A stretch of DNA of 64,000 nucleotides from Branchiostoma floridae (Eukaryota; Chordata; Leptocardii; Amphioxiformes; Branchiostomatidae). Shown piece after piece: positions 1 through 36,305 of this stretch. The position numbers and the translations under genes were made by a program. Location of the stretch: the NCBI RefSeq assembly GCF_000003815.2, contig NC_049982.1:22017978-22081977 (forward strand), given 5' to 3'. The notes under the pieces were generated by a model that made no database searches, was not told the origin of the DNA, and saw nothing but the letters and a program-made list of their open reading frames with translations. How positions within the stretch are numbered: position 1 is the first letter of the stretch; the number at the start of each line of letters is the position of its first letter.

Positions 1-633
1 TGACTTTTGTAATCAAGAACGCCAATGACTCAAGCACTAACCGTTAGGGTTAGGGTTAGGGTAGTGCTTAGAGGCAACATGGCTAAGAGTGTATTCTAGT
101 CTGTCAAACTTTGTATCATTGAAAAGGTATCTTGGTACAGAGTTGTAATCTGCAAACCGTTTTGAAATCGGGTGCTTACTTCCCGAAAGATGACTTAAGC
201 ACTAACAGCTAAGGTTAGGGTTAGGGTTATGGTAGTGCTTAGAGGCAACATGGCTAAGAGTGTATTCTAGACGGTCAAACTTGGTGTCATTGAAACGGTA
301 TCTTGGTACAGAGTTGTAATCTGCAAACCGATTTGAAATCGGGTGGTTGCTTCCCGAGATATGACTCAAGCACTTACCGCTATTGTTAGGGTTAGGGTTA
401 CGGTTAGGGTTAGGGTAGTGCTTAGAGGCAACATGGCTAAGAGTGTATTCTAGTCGGTCAAACTTGGTGTCATTGAAACGGTATCTTGGCACAGAGTTGT
501 CATCTGCAAATCCTTTTTGAAATCGGATGCTTATTTCCCGAGATATGACTTAAGCACTAACCGCTCGTGTTAGGGTTAAGGTTACGGTTAGGGTTAGGGT
601 AGTGCTTACAGGCAACATGGCTAAGAGTGTATT

Positions 634-780
634 NNNNNNNNNNNNNNNNNNNNNNNNNNNNNNNNNNNNNNNNNNNNNNNNNNNNNNNNNNNNNNNNNNN
701 NNNNNNNNNNNNNNNNNNNNNNNNNNNNNNNNNNNNNNNNNNNNNNNNNNNNNNNNNNNNNNNNNNNNNNNNNNNNNNNN
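634..780. other. Assembly gap (147 N) inside the satellite
   Basis: A run of N close to one satellite unit long, placed in the middle of a unit. Collapsed or unresolved units are likely here. Confidence 0.99.
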
Positions 781-1789
781 AGGCAACATGGCTAAGAGTG
801 TATTCTAGTCGGTCAAACTTGGTATCATTGAAAAGGTATCTTGGTACAGAGTTGTAATTTGCAAACCGTTTTCAAATCGGTTGCTTACTTCCCGAGATAT
901 GACTCAAGCACTTACCGCTAGGGTTAGGGTTACGGTTAGGGTTACGGTTAGGGTTAGGGTAGTGCTTAGAGGCAACATGGCTAAGAGTGTATTCTAGTCG
1001 GTCAAACTTGGTATCATTGAAAAGGTATCTTGGTACAGAGTTGTAATCTGCAAACCGTTTTGAGCTGGCTCCGGTGCATTCAGAGATATGACTCAAGCAC
1101 TTACCGCTAGGGTTAGGGTTAGGGTTACGGTTAGGGTTAGGGTAGTGCTTAGAGGCAACATGGCTAAGAGTGTATTCTAGTCGGTCAAACTTGGTATCAT
1201 TGAAAAAGGTATCTTGGTACAGAGTTGTAATCTGCAAATCGTTTTGAAATCGGGTGCTTACTTCCCGAGATATGACTCAAGCACTAACCGTTAAGGTTAG
1301 GGTTAGGGTTACGGTAGTGCTTAGAGGCAACATGGCTAAGAGTGTATTCTAGTCGGTCAAACTTGGTATCATTGAAAAGGTATCTTGGTGCAGAGTTGTA
1401 ATCTGCAATCCGATTTGAAATCGGGTGCTTACTTGGCGAGATATGACTTAAGCACTATCCACTTGGGTTAGGGTTAGGGTTACGGTTAGGGTTAGGGTAG
1501 TGCTTAGAGGCAACATGGCTAAGAGTGTATTCTAGTCGGTCAAACTTGGTGTCATTGAAACGGTATCTTGGTACAGAGTTGTAATCTGCAAACCGTTTTG
1601 AAATCGGGTGGTTGCTTCCCGAGATATGACTCAAGCACTTACCGCTATTGTTAGGGTTAGGGTTACGGTTAGGGTTAGGGTAGTGCTTAGAGGCAACATG
1701 GCTAAGAGTGTATTCTAGTCGGTCAAACTTGGTATCATTAAAACGGTATCTTGGCACAGAGTTGTAATCTGCAAACCGTTTTGAAATCG

Positions 1790-1985
1790 NNNNNNNNNNN
1801 NNNNNNNNNNNNNNNNNNNNNNNNNNNNNNNNNNNNNNNNNNNNNNNNNNNNNNNNNNNNNNNNNNNNNNNNNNNNNNNNNNNNNNNNNNNNNNNNNNNN
1901 NNNNNNNNNNNNNNNNNNNNNNNNNNNNNNNNNNNNNNNNNNNNNNNNNNNNNNNNNNNNNNNNNNNNNNNNNNNNNNNNNNNNN
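1790..1985. other. Assembly gap (196 N) inside the satellite
   Basis: A second run of N, again close to one unit in length. Copy number of the satellite in this assembly is therefore not reliable. Confidence 0.99.
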
Positions 1986-3715
1986 CGAAAGATGACTTAA
2001 GCACTAACAGCTAAGGTTAGGGTTAGGGTTAGGGTAGTGCTTAGAGGCAACATGGCTAAGAGTGTATTCTAGTCGGTCAAACTTGGTATCATTGAAAAGG
2101 TATCTTGGTACAGAGTTGTAATTTGCAAACCGTTTTCAAATCGGTTGCTTACTTCCCGAGATATGACTCAAGCACTTACCGCAAGGGTTAGGGTTACGGT
2201 TAGGGTTACGGTTAGGGTTAGGGTAGTGCTTAGAGGCAACATGGCTAAGAGTGTATTCTAGTCGGTCAAACTTGGTATCATTGAAAAGGTATCTTGGTAC
2301 AGAGTTGTAATCTGCAAACCGTTTTCAAATCGGGTGCTTACTTCCCGAGATATGACTTAAGCACTAACCGCTCGGGTTAGGGTTAGGGTTACGGTTAGGG
2401 TTAGGGGTAGTGCTTAGAGGCAACATGGCTAAGAGTGTATTCTAGTCGGTCAAACTGAGCGTCATTGAAACGGTATCTTGGTACAGAGTTGTAATCTGCA
2501 AACCGTTTTGAAATCGGGTGCTAGCTTCCCGAGATATGACTCAAGCACTTACCGCTAGGGTTAGGGTTACGGTTAGGGTTACGGTTAGGGTTAGGGTAGT
2601 GCTTAGAGGCAACATGGCTAAGAGTGTATTCTAGTCGGTCAAACTTGGTATCATTGAAAAGGTATCTTGGTACAGAGTTGTAATCTGCAAATCGTTTTGA
2701 AATCGGGTGCTTACTTCCCGAGATATGACTCAAGCACTAACCGTTAGGGTTAGGGTTAGGGTTACGGTAGTGCTTGGAGGCAACATGGCTAAGAGTGTAT
2801 TCTAGTCGGTCAAACTTGGTATCATTGAGAAAATATCTTGGTACAGAGTTGTAATCTGCAAACCGTTTTGAAATCGGGTGCTTACTTCCCGAAAGATGAC
2901 TTAAGCACTAACCGCTAAGGTTAGGGTTTGGGTTAGTGTAGTGCTTAGAGGCAACATGGCTAAGAGTGTATTCTAGTCGGTCAAACTTGGTATCATTGAA
3001 AAGGTATCTTGGTACAGAGTTGTCATCTGCAAACCGTTTTGAAATCGGGTGCTTATTTCCCGAGATATGACTTAAGCACTAATCGCTAGGGTTAGGGTTA
3101 GGGTTACGGTTAGGGTTAGGGTAGTGCTTAGAGGCAACATGGCTAAGAGTGTATTCTAGTCGGTCAAACTTGGTATCATTGTAAAGGTATATTGGTACAG
3201 AGTTTTAATCTGCAAATCGTTTTGAAATCGGGTGCTTACTTCCCGAGATATGACTTAAGCACTAACCGCTAGGGTTAGGGTTACGGTTAGGGTTAGGGTA
3301 GTGCTTAGAGGCAACATGGCTAAGAGTGTATTCTAGTCGGTCAAACTTGGTATCATTGAAAAGGTATCTTGGTACAGAGTTGTAATCTGCAAACCGTTTT
3401 GAAATCGGGTGCTTACTTCCCGAGATATGACTTAAGCACTAACCGCTAGCGTTAGGGTTAGGGTTACGGTTTTTGTTAGGGTAGTGCTTAGAGGCAACTT
3501 GGCTAAGAGTGTATTCTAGTCGGTCAAACTTGGTATCATTGAAAAGGTATCTTGGTACAGAGTTGTAATCTGCAAACCGTTTGGAAATCGGGTGCTCACT
3601 TCCCGAGATATGACTTAAGCACTAACCGCTAAGGTTAGGGTTAGGGTTAGGGTTAGGGTTAGGGTTAGGGTTAGGGTTAGGGTTAGGGTAGTGCTTACAG
3701 GCAGCATGGGTAATG

Positions 3716-5244
3716 TTTCCATCGAATGAGTTGGAATTTGGCACAAATGTAAAGGCATGTATCTCCCTTAGATTGATATATCTCAATTTTTTTGATGTTT
3801 TTATGAGTGACTGAGTTGAGTACAAGATGACTACACCCCTGGTAGCCCGTCGGAAGAAATGTGAGGCTCTTATAGCCTGTAATTGATAATGTCCCTGACT
3901 CATTTGTCGCCATTGTAAGAGATTGAGCCTGCCCATGTATGAAGTTGCAATCCTCGTTAAACCACATGTCTATTTTCATCTTTGAATTCCAATCAGTTTG
4001 TCTTTTTTAGTTCCTGGGGTGAAGTAAGGTAATGAGAAATGTCATCAGGGTCGTGCATCAGGGGCGGACTGATTAAAGTTTCCGTAGCCGACTTTCTAAT
4101 TAGGTGAGAGGAATCAAAATTGACAAACTTCTTGATCTTTAAACAGTGATTGTGTCAGGTTTAATATCTTTTAGTTAATGAAAAAGCAGTCTACACAAGC
4201 CTTTAATCAACAAATCACATATCTGGCTAGTATTCAAACTTCCTGCACCATAGCAACTCGCTCAATTCTAAGAGCTGTGAAAGAGAAACCACTGGGAGTT
4301 CCAAAATGAAAATTGGCATGTCATTTACAGAGACACACACTAATAAGCAGACGAAATGTCAGTTTCCTACAGTAGTTATAAGTGGGTCAGATCTAGAGGA
4401 ACTGATCATCTGACAACATGCAAGGGGTGTGATCATCTTGAAATCAACTCAGTTGCTCATTAAAATCTGAATAACTATTTGAAATATATCAATATCAAGA
4501 GGACATATGCCTTTACCTTTGCCAAATTTCAACTCATTTGATGAAAAATTGAGCCTGTTTTAAAACCAATGGCATTACTTTCTGAAGCACCCTCGTATGT
4601 GACAACTCGGAAAATGTTACATCCGATAGGCTGTTAAAAATCTTTAAGATAGAAGGTAATTTATGAAGCAATGAGGATGAGTGAATTTATGAATGCGAAC
4701 AACTTCCAGGGAAATGTTACGTAGCATTAATGACTATAAGTTATGGTTTAATTCCTGCAGTGTTCAAATTGATATACTTATCAGTCGATTCTTGTACTTC
4801 GTTAGTCTTATGAAACATGTTATAATACCTTCTGTCGAAATCCATTGGAACACTTAATTCCCCAATTTAGTCTGGAGTAGAATATGAAAAGCACAAACTT
4901 AGATAATCAAACTTAGATAATTCAATTTCAAAATTCTACAAGATTATCCATTGTAAACTTTTACTCAATAGATGAAAAACAGTAAACGCTACCGGGAATA
5001 TTTACAGCCCCACATGCGTAATATATGACAAAGAGGAAAACTACATACATTCACATGTTCATCGAGTGTAAATGGCTGCAAGAATAGTGGGATAGAACTA
5101 AAAAACAAATCTTTGGTTTAGATATGGACATATGCAATTTGTTCTACTTGGTGAATATCTAAATGTTTACCTCACTCTAGCAAAGTACCCATATTCCTGT
5201 CATAAAGATAACCCTATTTCACTCAAAAGACACAAAATACTACG
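3716..5244. other. AT-rich non-coding flank between satellite and ABCC4
   Basis: No exon, RNA gene or clear transposon end was recognised in this stretch. The part nearest 5455 may include ABCC4 3'-flanking sequence. Confidence 0.6.
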
Positions 5245-5250
5245 TTTATT
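5245..5250 (-). terminator. Candidate poly(A) signal of ABCC4
   Basis: AATAAA on the minus strand about 205 bp beyond the ABCC4 stop codon. Position and sequence fit a polyadenylation signal; nothing else confirms use. Confidence 0.4.
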
Positions 5251-5454
5251 CAACATACTATGTGTGAATCACGGTATAAGTATCTAATTCTTTTAAAGAA
5301 ACTGTTAATTATTAATAAAATGATTTTGTATCATGTATGTACCATGCACCTATAATTGATGAATATGAACTGATCCATGTGTTGGGAGATTACCGCGATG
5401 GCAAATATTATATATGAAAAAAAAAGAACAATTCAGAAATGTACACAGAACTAT

Positions 5455-20732
<15,278 letters not shown>

Positions 20733-22125
20733 TTCTTCTCCTCCTTTACAAATCCCCAAGGCGAGTCTTAAACTCTTATTAACACACTGGTCGGTGGTTT
20801 GGACATTTCTCCAAATGATCCTATATAATTAGAAGGCTCCCCAGAGATATGTTGCGTAACTTTTAGACATTTCAGCACAGATGGCTGTAGACTACCTTCC
20901 CAGTTTACCTTCAGCTGACCTCTGAACTGTAACATGAAACCTCCCGTATTACGTAATACGTTAATCTGTTTTGATCACGTGAAATACAAATGTAGGAGAA
21001 GGTTCAGTTACTTTCGCCAAGGTTATGTTTTCGGTATCTTTTGAGATGGACTATACTACCGATGAATGTATGTACATATGTACGTATGTATGTGTTTATT
21101 TATGCTTGATTTAATTAGTGTTTAAGTCATTTTAGAAGGTCTTTAAAATGGAGTGGTCTAAGTTATGGCAATCAGCTTATTAACTTGGGTATCTTTACGT
21201 GAATCTTAACATTGAGTTTGGACATGATTCAGATGTGGCTGGGGTGCAATACTAAAGGGCGAACCAATTCTCACAGTACCTTATTAATTATTAGTATTCA
21301 AATTTTGTTCTACCCATAAAAACTGGTCCCCCCTCACAGTCTTCCCAATGGAGGGAAGTTATGACAATGACTTCGGTCTAATCAAGGCAGACATGCATAT
21401 TTACGTGTGTCTAGACACTGTGATTAAGAAGATGACATTGAACATCAGTCAGTTCTCTGGTACTTCAAGACATGCAACATATGTAAATTATGGCAGTGGA
21501 ACACAAACAGATAACAAACATGCAAATAACCTTAAATGATACAGAAATGCCACTTGGAAAAATTTACAACATCTTTGCAAATATTTTATGGTGGTATAAG
21601 ATCAATAAACTCTTAGTTTTTCCCTAAAATCTAAGATGACTTATTAAAGTATTGAAGAAAAAAACTTCCATTCTATTATTCATCTTTCTGGTTAGAACAA
21701 ATGTATCAAGTCATGCAGTACCAGTGTGTAACACACAAAGGCATCACAAAGGACAGCTTCAAGTCAATCTTGGAATGAGACACACATGTATATAACAATG
21801 TGCTGTTGACACATGCTGCCTCCAGTTTAATCGGACAGACTTTGGTTGCATTGTACGTCTGCCACAGTTTACACAGCATTGTTGAGATATACCGCTCATG
21901 CCTGTAACCTGCATTGAGTACCCGTATGAGTTGAAGTGCTGAAGCCGTATCTTACTCATATATCATGATTTTCCAAACAAAGAAATCTCCTTGCTATCAG
22001 AGACTAGTAAGTTACTAACAATACAGAAATTCTGCACCATCGTCCAACTGTACATGTATCTTTACATAGACTTATACAGGTATAGATGGAAAACTGCTGG
22101 GATCCGGAAGTCTGATTCCTTCAGT
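20733..22125. other. ABCC4 5' flank and SMIM8 3' UTR/flank
   Basis: Between the ABCC4 start codon and the SMIM8 stop codon there is no further gene. The right part probably contains a long SMIM8 3' UTR: a minus-strand AATAAA sits near 21094, about 1 kb beyond the stop. The left part should hold the ABCC4 promoter. No TATA box was convincing. Confidence 0.5.
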
Positions 22126-22792
22126 TCAGTCCCACTTAGACCGTCTCCTCTGTACAGTTTCTGTGCCGTCTGAACTGACATTCACATAAAGCTGGTCCCT
22201 CTGGTTCTCCTTGCTGGCGTTCATGTAAGCAAGGTAGGCAATGCATCCAGTAATTGTCACAAGCCCAAAGGCCATCACCATTTTGTTCTGAAAGAAAAGA
22301 CATCATGATCCTTAGAATGTATGAGTATAGAATCAATGTAACTTACATACATTCAATGAGAGTAGATCTGCCTTCCTAAGTTGGGTCATTACAAACCAGC
22401 TGAAAAGACAAACCCTTTTTGCAACCATTACAGCTTAACAGTATCTTTTTAGTATATCCACAATATCCAGCTGACTTCTAGGCAGATTTCCAAAGGGCCA
22501 CAGAAAAGACTCCTGAAATCATTGTCCTGAAATCATTGCTTTTCCAATGACTTGGTTTGCCATCTGGGAACTATGTGCTCCTCTTACATGGCAGCTTCAG
22601 GTCTATAATCTATTCTATAAGTTTTACGTGAAAACACTGCTGGCTGTTACTTACCGGGCGCATGAAGAGTTCAGGGTTGACGACTCGGAACAAGGTGGTT
22701 GTCTGGACATGCCTGAGTCCAGGGGATCTGGGACCAGCTGACGATGGCGGCTTTGCCTCTGGCTTCGGGTCACCGCTCTTTTCTGTGGCCAT
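22126..22792 (-). CDS. SMIM8: Small integral membrane protein 8, two exons
   Basis: Exons 22655-22792 and 22126-22287 encode 99 aa (human SMIM8 is 97). The first exon ends with SPGLRHVQTTTLFRVVNPE, matching the vertebrate SPGLRxVxTTTLFRxVNPEL signature. The second gives one membrane segment (VMAFGLVTITGCIAYLAYM), a polar stretch and a C terminus RRRSKWD close to the vertebrate KTSKWD ending. Donor GTAAG and acceptor CTTTCAG are standard and the intron is phase 0. Function in the family is poorly known; nothing in the sequence adds to it. The gene is transcribed away from POLM. Confidence 0.93.
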
Positions 22793-23489
22793 TTTGGATC
22801 CTGTTGATCAAGGGCAGTTCAGCATTGATGCATTTGGACAAACTTAGAATTTTTCATTAACAAGAAACTCCTGTCCTGGTTATGGTAAATAACATAATAC
22901 ATTAAAATAGTTGCTGTTGCAGGAATAGACATAGAGGGCAGGCCTAAGGTGTGGCCTATCTAAAACTTTTAAGAACACCAAGATTAAAAGTTAGAGTGTG
23001 AAATCATTACATCACGAAATTTGATTACTCAGTATGCCCCCCCCCCCCCTTTTGAGTGCAAGAACATGACATTACATTACTACAACAACGTCGTCGTCAT
23101 AATAAACAAATTGACACTTTCAAGTTATTCTAGAAGTAAATTAGACATATTAGACCAATAAATGAGGTTTCTAGGGTAAAGATAACACAGTAACATTACG
23201 TCTAAGAACTCTGTCGTCCCTCTCCGTATGTGGTAAACTTCATTTCCTTGCTTTCTGCGTCGTCTGCTAAGGTCAAAGTTCGTAGAATCTCGTACATTCT
23301 CGCTCTGAAAAGATCACTGCTTTGTCTATTCCAGTGAACTTGTAAATACTCACTGTGTATTTGATTTAGGGCCTAGACATACTAACTCAAAACCTGAGTA
23401 ATAATCTTGGTGTAATGTTCTACCAGTGAACGTAAAAACCAGCAAGAAGAAGGTGTCATGTGACCAAAACAGAGACGTGTCCCGTCAAA
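22793..23489. promoter_or_regulatory. Shared SMIM8/POLM upstream region (head-to-head)
   Basis: The two start codons lie 697 bp apart and diverge. The region probably contains both 5' UTRs and a bidirectional promoter. It includes a poly-C run near 23039 and no TATA box in a sensible place. Bidirectional use is inferred from gene order. Confidence 0.5.
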
Positions 23490-31098
<7,609 letters not shown>

Positions 31099-31894
31099 AA
31101 GGTAGTCATGGTATAACGTTATGTATCCTCTGTCTTGTTCTCTTAACATTCTTTTGTACTATGTTCCATTCTGTATCAACTTTCATGATACTTGATATAA
31201 GATTAACCTGGTGACCTGGGCCACAGCTAAGACATGAATGTTGTAATATATAAGACTAGTATTTTCCTGCAAAGTATAGTACATACATGTAAGGAGTATA
31301 TTGTAAGAAATTCAATGTCCTGTTTTTTATGACTTTACCAACACATTGAACTTTTAGGCCCATCATCATCATGTATATATATATGTCTATGTTATAGCTA
31401 CGTGTGCTAAGTATATGTCTATGTGCTACAAAATGCATGTATTATGTCTTGTTTACATTCAATGTCAGGTATACAGTACTAGTATGTTTATAAATATACT
31501 GTAACATAAATGTATAAAACATGATAAATATGTATAAAGCTTCTAGTGTGTAAGAATATGACAGGTAAATCAATGTGGGCCATGATGTAAAACTGTTGAG
31601 AGATTTTGGCCAATATACTATTGTTCGTGGTTAATGCAAAGCCACAGCTTCCGTTTCATATATATATATGTAACAATACATCTAGAGACAACAGGTATAA
31701 AAAATGTATAAAAAACACTAGTACAAAAAGAAGTATATTCTCAGAAACAATGTTGATAACTGTTACTGTGTAGTTAAACTGTTGATGGAGCTCCTCAGTA
31801 CCAGTGTTACAGAGTAGCTGTACCATTGATGGTGCTCCTCAGTATCAGTGTTACAGAGTAGCTGTACCATTGATGGTACTCCTCAGTACCAGTG
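31099..31894. other. Intergenic space between convergent POLM and xylosyltransferase genes
   Basis: Contains both 3' UTRs. Holds a 52-bp tandem repeat at its right end; otherwise AT-rich sequence with no gene recognised. Confidence 0.6.
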
Positions 31895-31950
31895 TTACAC
31901 AGTAACCATACTATTACTGAATGTTCTCAGTACCAGTGTTATAATGAGGA
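31780..31950. repeat. ~50-bp tandem repeat across the xylosyltransferase stop codon
   Basis: CTCCTCAGTACCAGTGTTAC recurs four times, with GTAGCTGTACCATTGATGG between. The last copy lies inside the proposed final coding exon, so the repeat spans coding sequence, stop codon and 3' UTR. Confidence 0.8.
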
Positions 31951-34900
31951 GGAGCAGAAGAAGTCTTGTCACATTGAACAACGTCTTGTACCTCCTCTTC
32001 TTCCTAGCAGAAAAGTAAATAATGTCTCCTAAGTTGTATTTGAAAAATACACACCAAAAACAATATGGTTTTTTTTCGTGGAGGTAATCACAGATACAAA
32101 AGTTAGCACTGATGCAAAATTATGAGAAAATGTTCCATACCTGCTTTGATGCGACATCACCAAGATAAGTAGAATCATAACAATGGCTGCACCGCCCTCT
32201 GCTGGTGAAACCTGGTCTTTGATGTGCACAGTTTTCAGTTGAACAGATAACCACTTGCGATGCGACATTCTCACTGGTACTGGCTGTGATGATGGCGATG
32301 ACGAGTCCTGGTTCTTAGTGATAGAGGAGTTGATTACTGAATGTGATAATGACCTGGTCTTCCTCATTGATGAGTCGATGACTGACTGGGACAATAGCCG
32401 GTTCTTGGTGATTATTGTGCTGATGTGATCTGCGATTTCCATGACATCTTCAACATACCAAATGTCCCTGAAGGCACTCCCGGTCCTGTTGAAGGTGACA
32501 TTACTAACCACGTACAAGGATGTCTCGTACGGGTGCGGATGTGCAACGCCCAGCTGCATGTGGAGGTAAGATCGCATACATTGTTAGCCTTTGCAAACAT
32601 ACATAGACCAGCTTGCTCGTGAAGTGGGGTTGCAGGTTGAGGACTTAGAGAATGCTATGGAGGACCGAGACGTTTGGAAGGAGAGAGTGGACCTGGTCCG
32701 GGCAAGCAGCCCGCAAGGATGATGATGCAAACATGCATTTTGCTATGGGTTTAAAGATAATAGTCCTTTGCATAATTTCTTCACACTAAGGTTGTACACA
32801 TAACAAGTTGGTGATGTACCTAAAGTAATTTATCCCTGAGTAAATGTAATATCCATACAATAAAGACGGAAGTGAACATCATGGGATTGGTGTGTACATG
32901 GGTTTAGCACAATTCACCTTCGGAAGTACAGATGTAGAAGTACCACATGGGATAGTGAGCATCTATTGAACATGAGAGAAAGAGTCACCTGCTCAAGTCG
33001 TACTGTCCATTTGCCCAGACCCAAGGGGCTACACACAAGTCTGTCATGCAGCCAAATCTCAGGCTGAAACAGATTTTATCACACTTTGATTAATCACTTT
33101 TACAGGTGGCCGCACACAAGTTTGTCCTGCAGCTACATTACAGACAGACTTGAACAGAATATCAAGTAGTTTTCATCATATCATTGTCACTCCGTCGAAA
33201 GTTTAAGCTACTATGTAATTGATTCTTGGCCCTCTTACTATAGATTAAACATCATCACTCCCGTTACCAATATCATTTCGTCTTGCACACATTTTGTTAG
33301 ACGTCACAAATCTGTGTACGTATTTCAGGTAACGTAATGAGATACATACTACGCACAGGCAACTCTACACGTAAAACAATCAGGTAACTCATGACCATAT
33401 GGCAATGACTGTGCCCGATCCTTTAGGTAGTGTGCAAGAAACACGTACCGCTATGCCCCGCCGAGCTTTTGGCGGGTTCCACATGAATGATGATAACTTG
33501 CGACAGTGTTCTTCACCTTGGGGGTTCAATAACCGGACGGAGAATTGCAAGATAGTATATTTGCTCTCTTGCCAATTGCCCGGATTTTTATTGTCAAACC
33601 GAGCAAAGGTGGTCTCCTTGCCTTTTCCTGTGATGAATACACAACGTTTGACAAAGTTAATGAACAGATATCCTGTCTGCATGCAGCCTGCATGTTTAAA
33701 CGAAAAGAGCCAGTGTGACTCATCATCAACATCAGGGTGACTACAGCTGACAATTCTTCTTGAATACCGAAGGCTATCAATATTTCACTGATACCTTTGT
33801 TCGGTTGGTTTAGGGTGCATGTCCCCGTTTCTTCCACCTCCTGTGTTGCCTGTGCGTACAGCCTAAGGTACACCGTGGTTGCCCCCGCCTCCTCTAGTTC
33901 AGGCAACACGGTGTGTGACATATTGGTCTCCCATTTCCTATCATACAGGCAGAGGGGAATTTTATTTCATCAATTTTGTGAGACGTTTATGTTTGATATT
34001 TTGTGTAAGCACACATATAGTTAAGAAAATATGTCTGGCATATTCGTATATTAGTGCTTTCACATATCTATCGGCCCTCTTTATTTCCGGCAAGGAAAGG
34101 ATTACCAAGGCACATCGACATCGGATGATAACCAGGTGTATGCGGGCTGGATATGGGGCATAAAGCACCTGGGCAAATTTCTTGTAAACGCATTTTGTGT
34201 CATGCATAGCGCCCCTCCTCCACGCTTAACCACATAAGAATAAAATCATGTGACGTTATCCATGCTTACAAACTTTTTGATCTATCAGAATATTTGCACA
34301 TTATTAGCTGATTCAAGAGTGTGTGTACATCGGTCGAACATATCTATATGTGTCCTCTTCGTATCCCTTAAAAACGATAGTCTGACGGAGACGTTCATAC
34401 CTTGTTGACACTTCGAAATATTTGATATGTCCTCGATCAAAGCACGTTCCTCTTTGAGTGTATGCCTGAAACAGAGCGCGTGATTATTCAAGTACTTTTC
34501 TTTGGGTTAAATCGTTTGCTATGCAGCAAATATCTTACAAAATGAACAGTAGATAATCATCTTTTGGGTCACAAAAATATGGTATGACAAATGAACAGTA
34601 CACTCACAAGTGATGCTCTCATATTCATCCGTGTTCCATAATCCTGAATCGGAAGGCGTGAAAAGCATAGATATTGAAAAATAACAAAATTCTATTATTA
34701 CTAAACATGTTTAAAGAATTCAATATGTTTTAAACAGCTGTAATTCAATCGTCTATACTTGCCATGGTAAAGTCTATCCAGTATCGCGAGGATGAGCGCC
34801 TACTGATCTTCGCGCAGCAGCTGGATTTATCAGGCACCAGGCGGGGCAGCACCCGCCAGCTAACGACGTACACGGAGCTGGAACAGTAGAGCATACAGGA

Positions 34901-36253
34901 TAACGTGAAGATCAAATTTTGGATAAAAAGAACAATCCAATAACAAAGCACAACACAATTGTAGGGTAGTAGTCAACAGCATATAGTGAACTGCAAGAAG
35001 AGCTGTGTGTTCGTACAATTCATTTCAAAGCAAGATCTCACTGTTATTTCCAATACACAAACAAGTGGAGTACAGTGTACAGTCTTCGTAAGGAATCTAC
35101 CACTTCTATGACATCCCCTGTGTCATATACATTTAGGACTCAGGACGTTTTGCTGAAAATAACAGTTATAATATCCTGGATGACTTGTCCTTTTGTTTGT
35201 AGTGAATTTTGTTGTACGAATGATATGTTATTACTGACAGGGTCAGTGAACGTGCCGTACTATTACATTCCCATTTCAGCAGTGGCGGTGGAGTCAGTGA
35301 GAGTGCAGTACAACTGACAATACAGCCGGCAATGCTAGGTAGTTATATATTCCCACCCACCTGCAGACCTGTGAGTGTCCGTCCCCAAGAAAGTGCTCGC
35401 ACGCACGTTGAGCCAGTGCCCTGCACATCAATAGAAAAGTGATAAAAATCTACAAGGCATGCATTGTTAGCCAGTATGAATTTCTTATATATTAGCCTCT
35501 ACCAGGCTCCATGGGTCACTGGAAAAATAATAGAAATTGGACAAATATAGACAGATAGCATGCCAAACGAGTTAGCTTGGTCGCAAACTTTACTCCTCGG
35601 CCAGCTAACTCTGCGTGGCATGTTATGTGTCTAGATTTGCCCAATTTTCACAATTTTTTCACGACCTATGGCGCCTGGTAGAGGCTAAGACTTCCATACA
35701 GACCTCTTGCGGACTTTGATATGTATACACGCACGTGTACGTGTGAAACCCACTTTTAATGTCTTAGCAGCACTTTAAATACACGCACACATGGACGCGC
35801 ATAAATTAAAAAAATCTGTATAAAATGAAATAAAGATAAACCTCAACAGCGCGTCCGAAACCCCATGGTGACGTTGCAGCTCCAGGTAAAACAGCCCTCT
35901 CTGCCAGTGTAAGACGGCGCGCCTTGTAGGATCCTCCGGCTGCCCCTCAAACTTCCTGGCGAACATAAACCGTCGTGAGACGTTCAGCAGTAGTGGGACG
36001 TCTTTCTCCCGGAACGTCCGCGGGCCCTGGTGTGACGTAGACAAACTATTGAATCTCCAAGCAGATTTAAAGATGGCAGTAAAAACAGCATCCACCAGGC
36101 GGTTAGATATTCTACTATGGCCCATTTCATATTGCTTTGTGCCACTGGTAAATCTGCCTGGAGGTTCTAATTGCACCAGGGATGAAGAGACGGGTCTTTG
36201 AAAATGGCTGTACTACTTGTTATCATTTGTGTGTGTGTGTGTGTGTGTGTGTC

Positions 36254-36305
<52 letters not shown>

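Larger units (their letters stand above)
1..3715. repeat. Satellite array with embedded TTAGGG/TTACGG blocks
   Basis: About 20 head-to-tail units of roughly 170-185 bp. Each unit has a block of 3-5 TTAGGG or TTACGG hexamers, then GTAGTGCTTAGAGGCAACAT, a stretch of about 100 bp common to all units, and AAGCACTAACCGCT leading into the next hexamer block. Unit length varies mainly with hexamer number. The array stops at about 3640-3690 in a run of ten or so perfect TTAGGG hexamers and then passes into unrelated sequence at about 3715. Open frames on the minus strand (NPNPNRNPN-type translations) come from units whose length is divisible by three and are not genes. TTAGGG is the chordate telomere hexamer, so this may be subtelomeric or interstitial telomeric satellite. 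Confidence 0.95.

Noticed and set aside
202-2733. Long minus-strand frames in the satellite (NPNPNRNPNP and YTLSHVASKHY repeats)
   Set aside because: They follow unit length divisibility by three and change frame between units; no start, splice or codon signal supports a gene.
1-3715. True chromosome end
   Set aside because: The hexamers are minor parts of a complex unit and no long terminal TTAGGG run reaches the window start; location cannot be settled from sequence.
23460-23489. Earlier start for POLM at a GTG in the same frame
   Set aside because: The ATG at 23490 gives the expected basic N terminus and has a YY1-type context; GTG starts are rare in nuclear genes.
33389-33740. Overlapping frames of ~100 codons on both strands
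   Set aside because: Only a short part on the minus strand fits the phase of the xylosyltransferase model; the rest has no family similarity.
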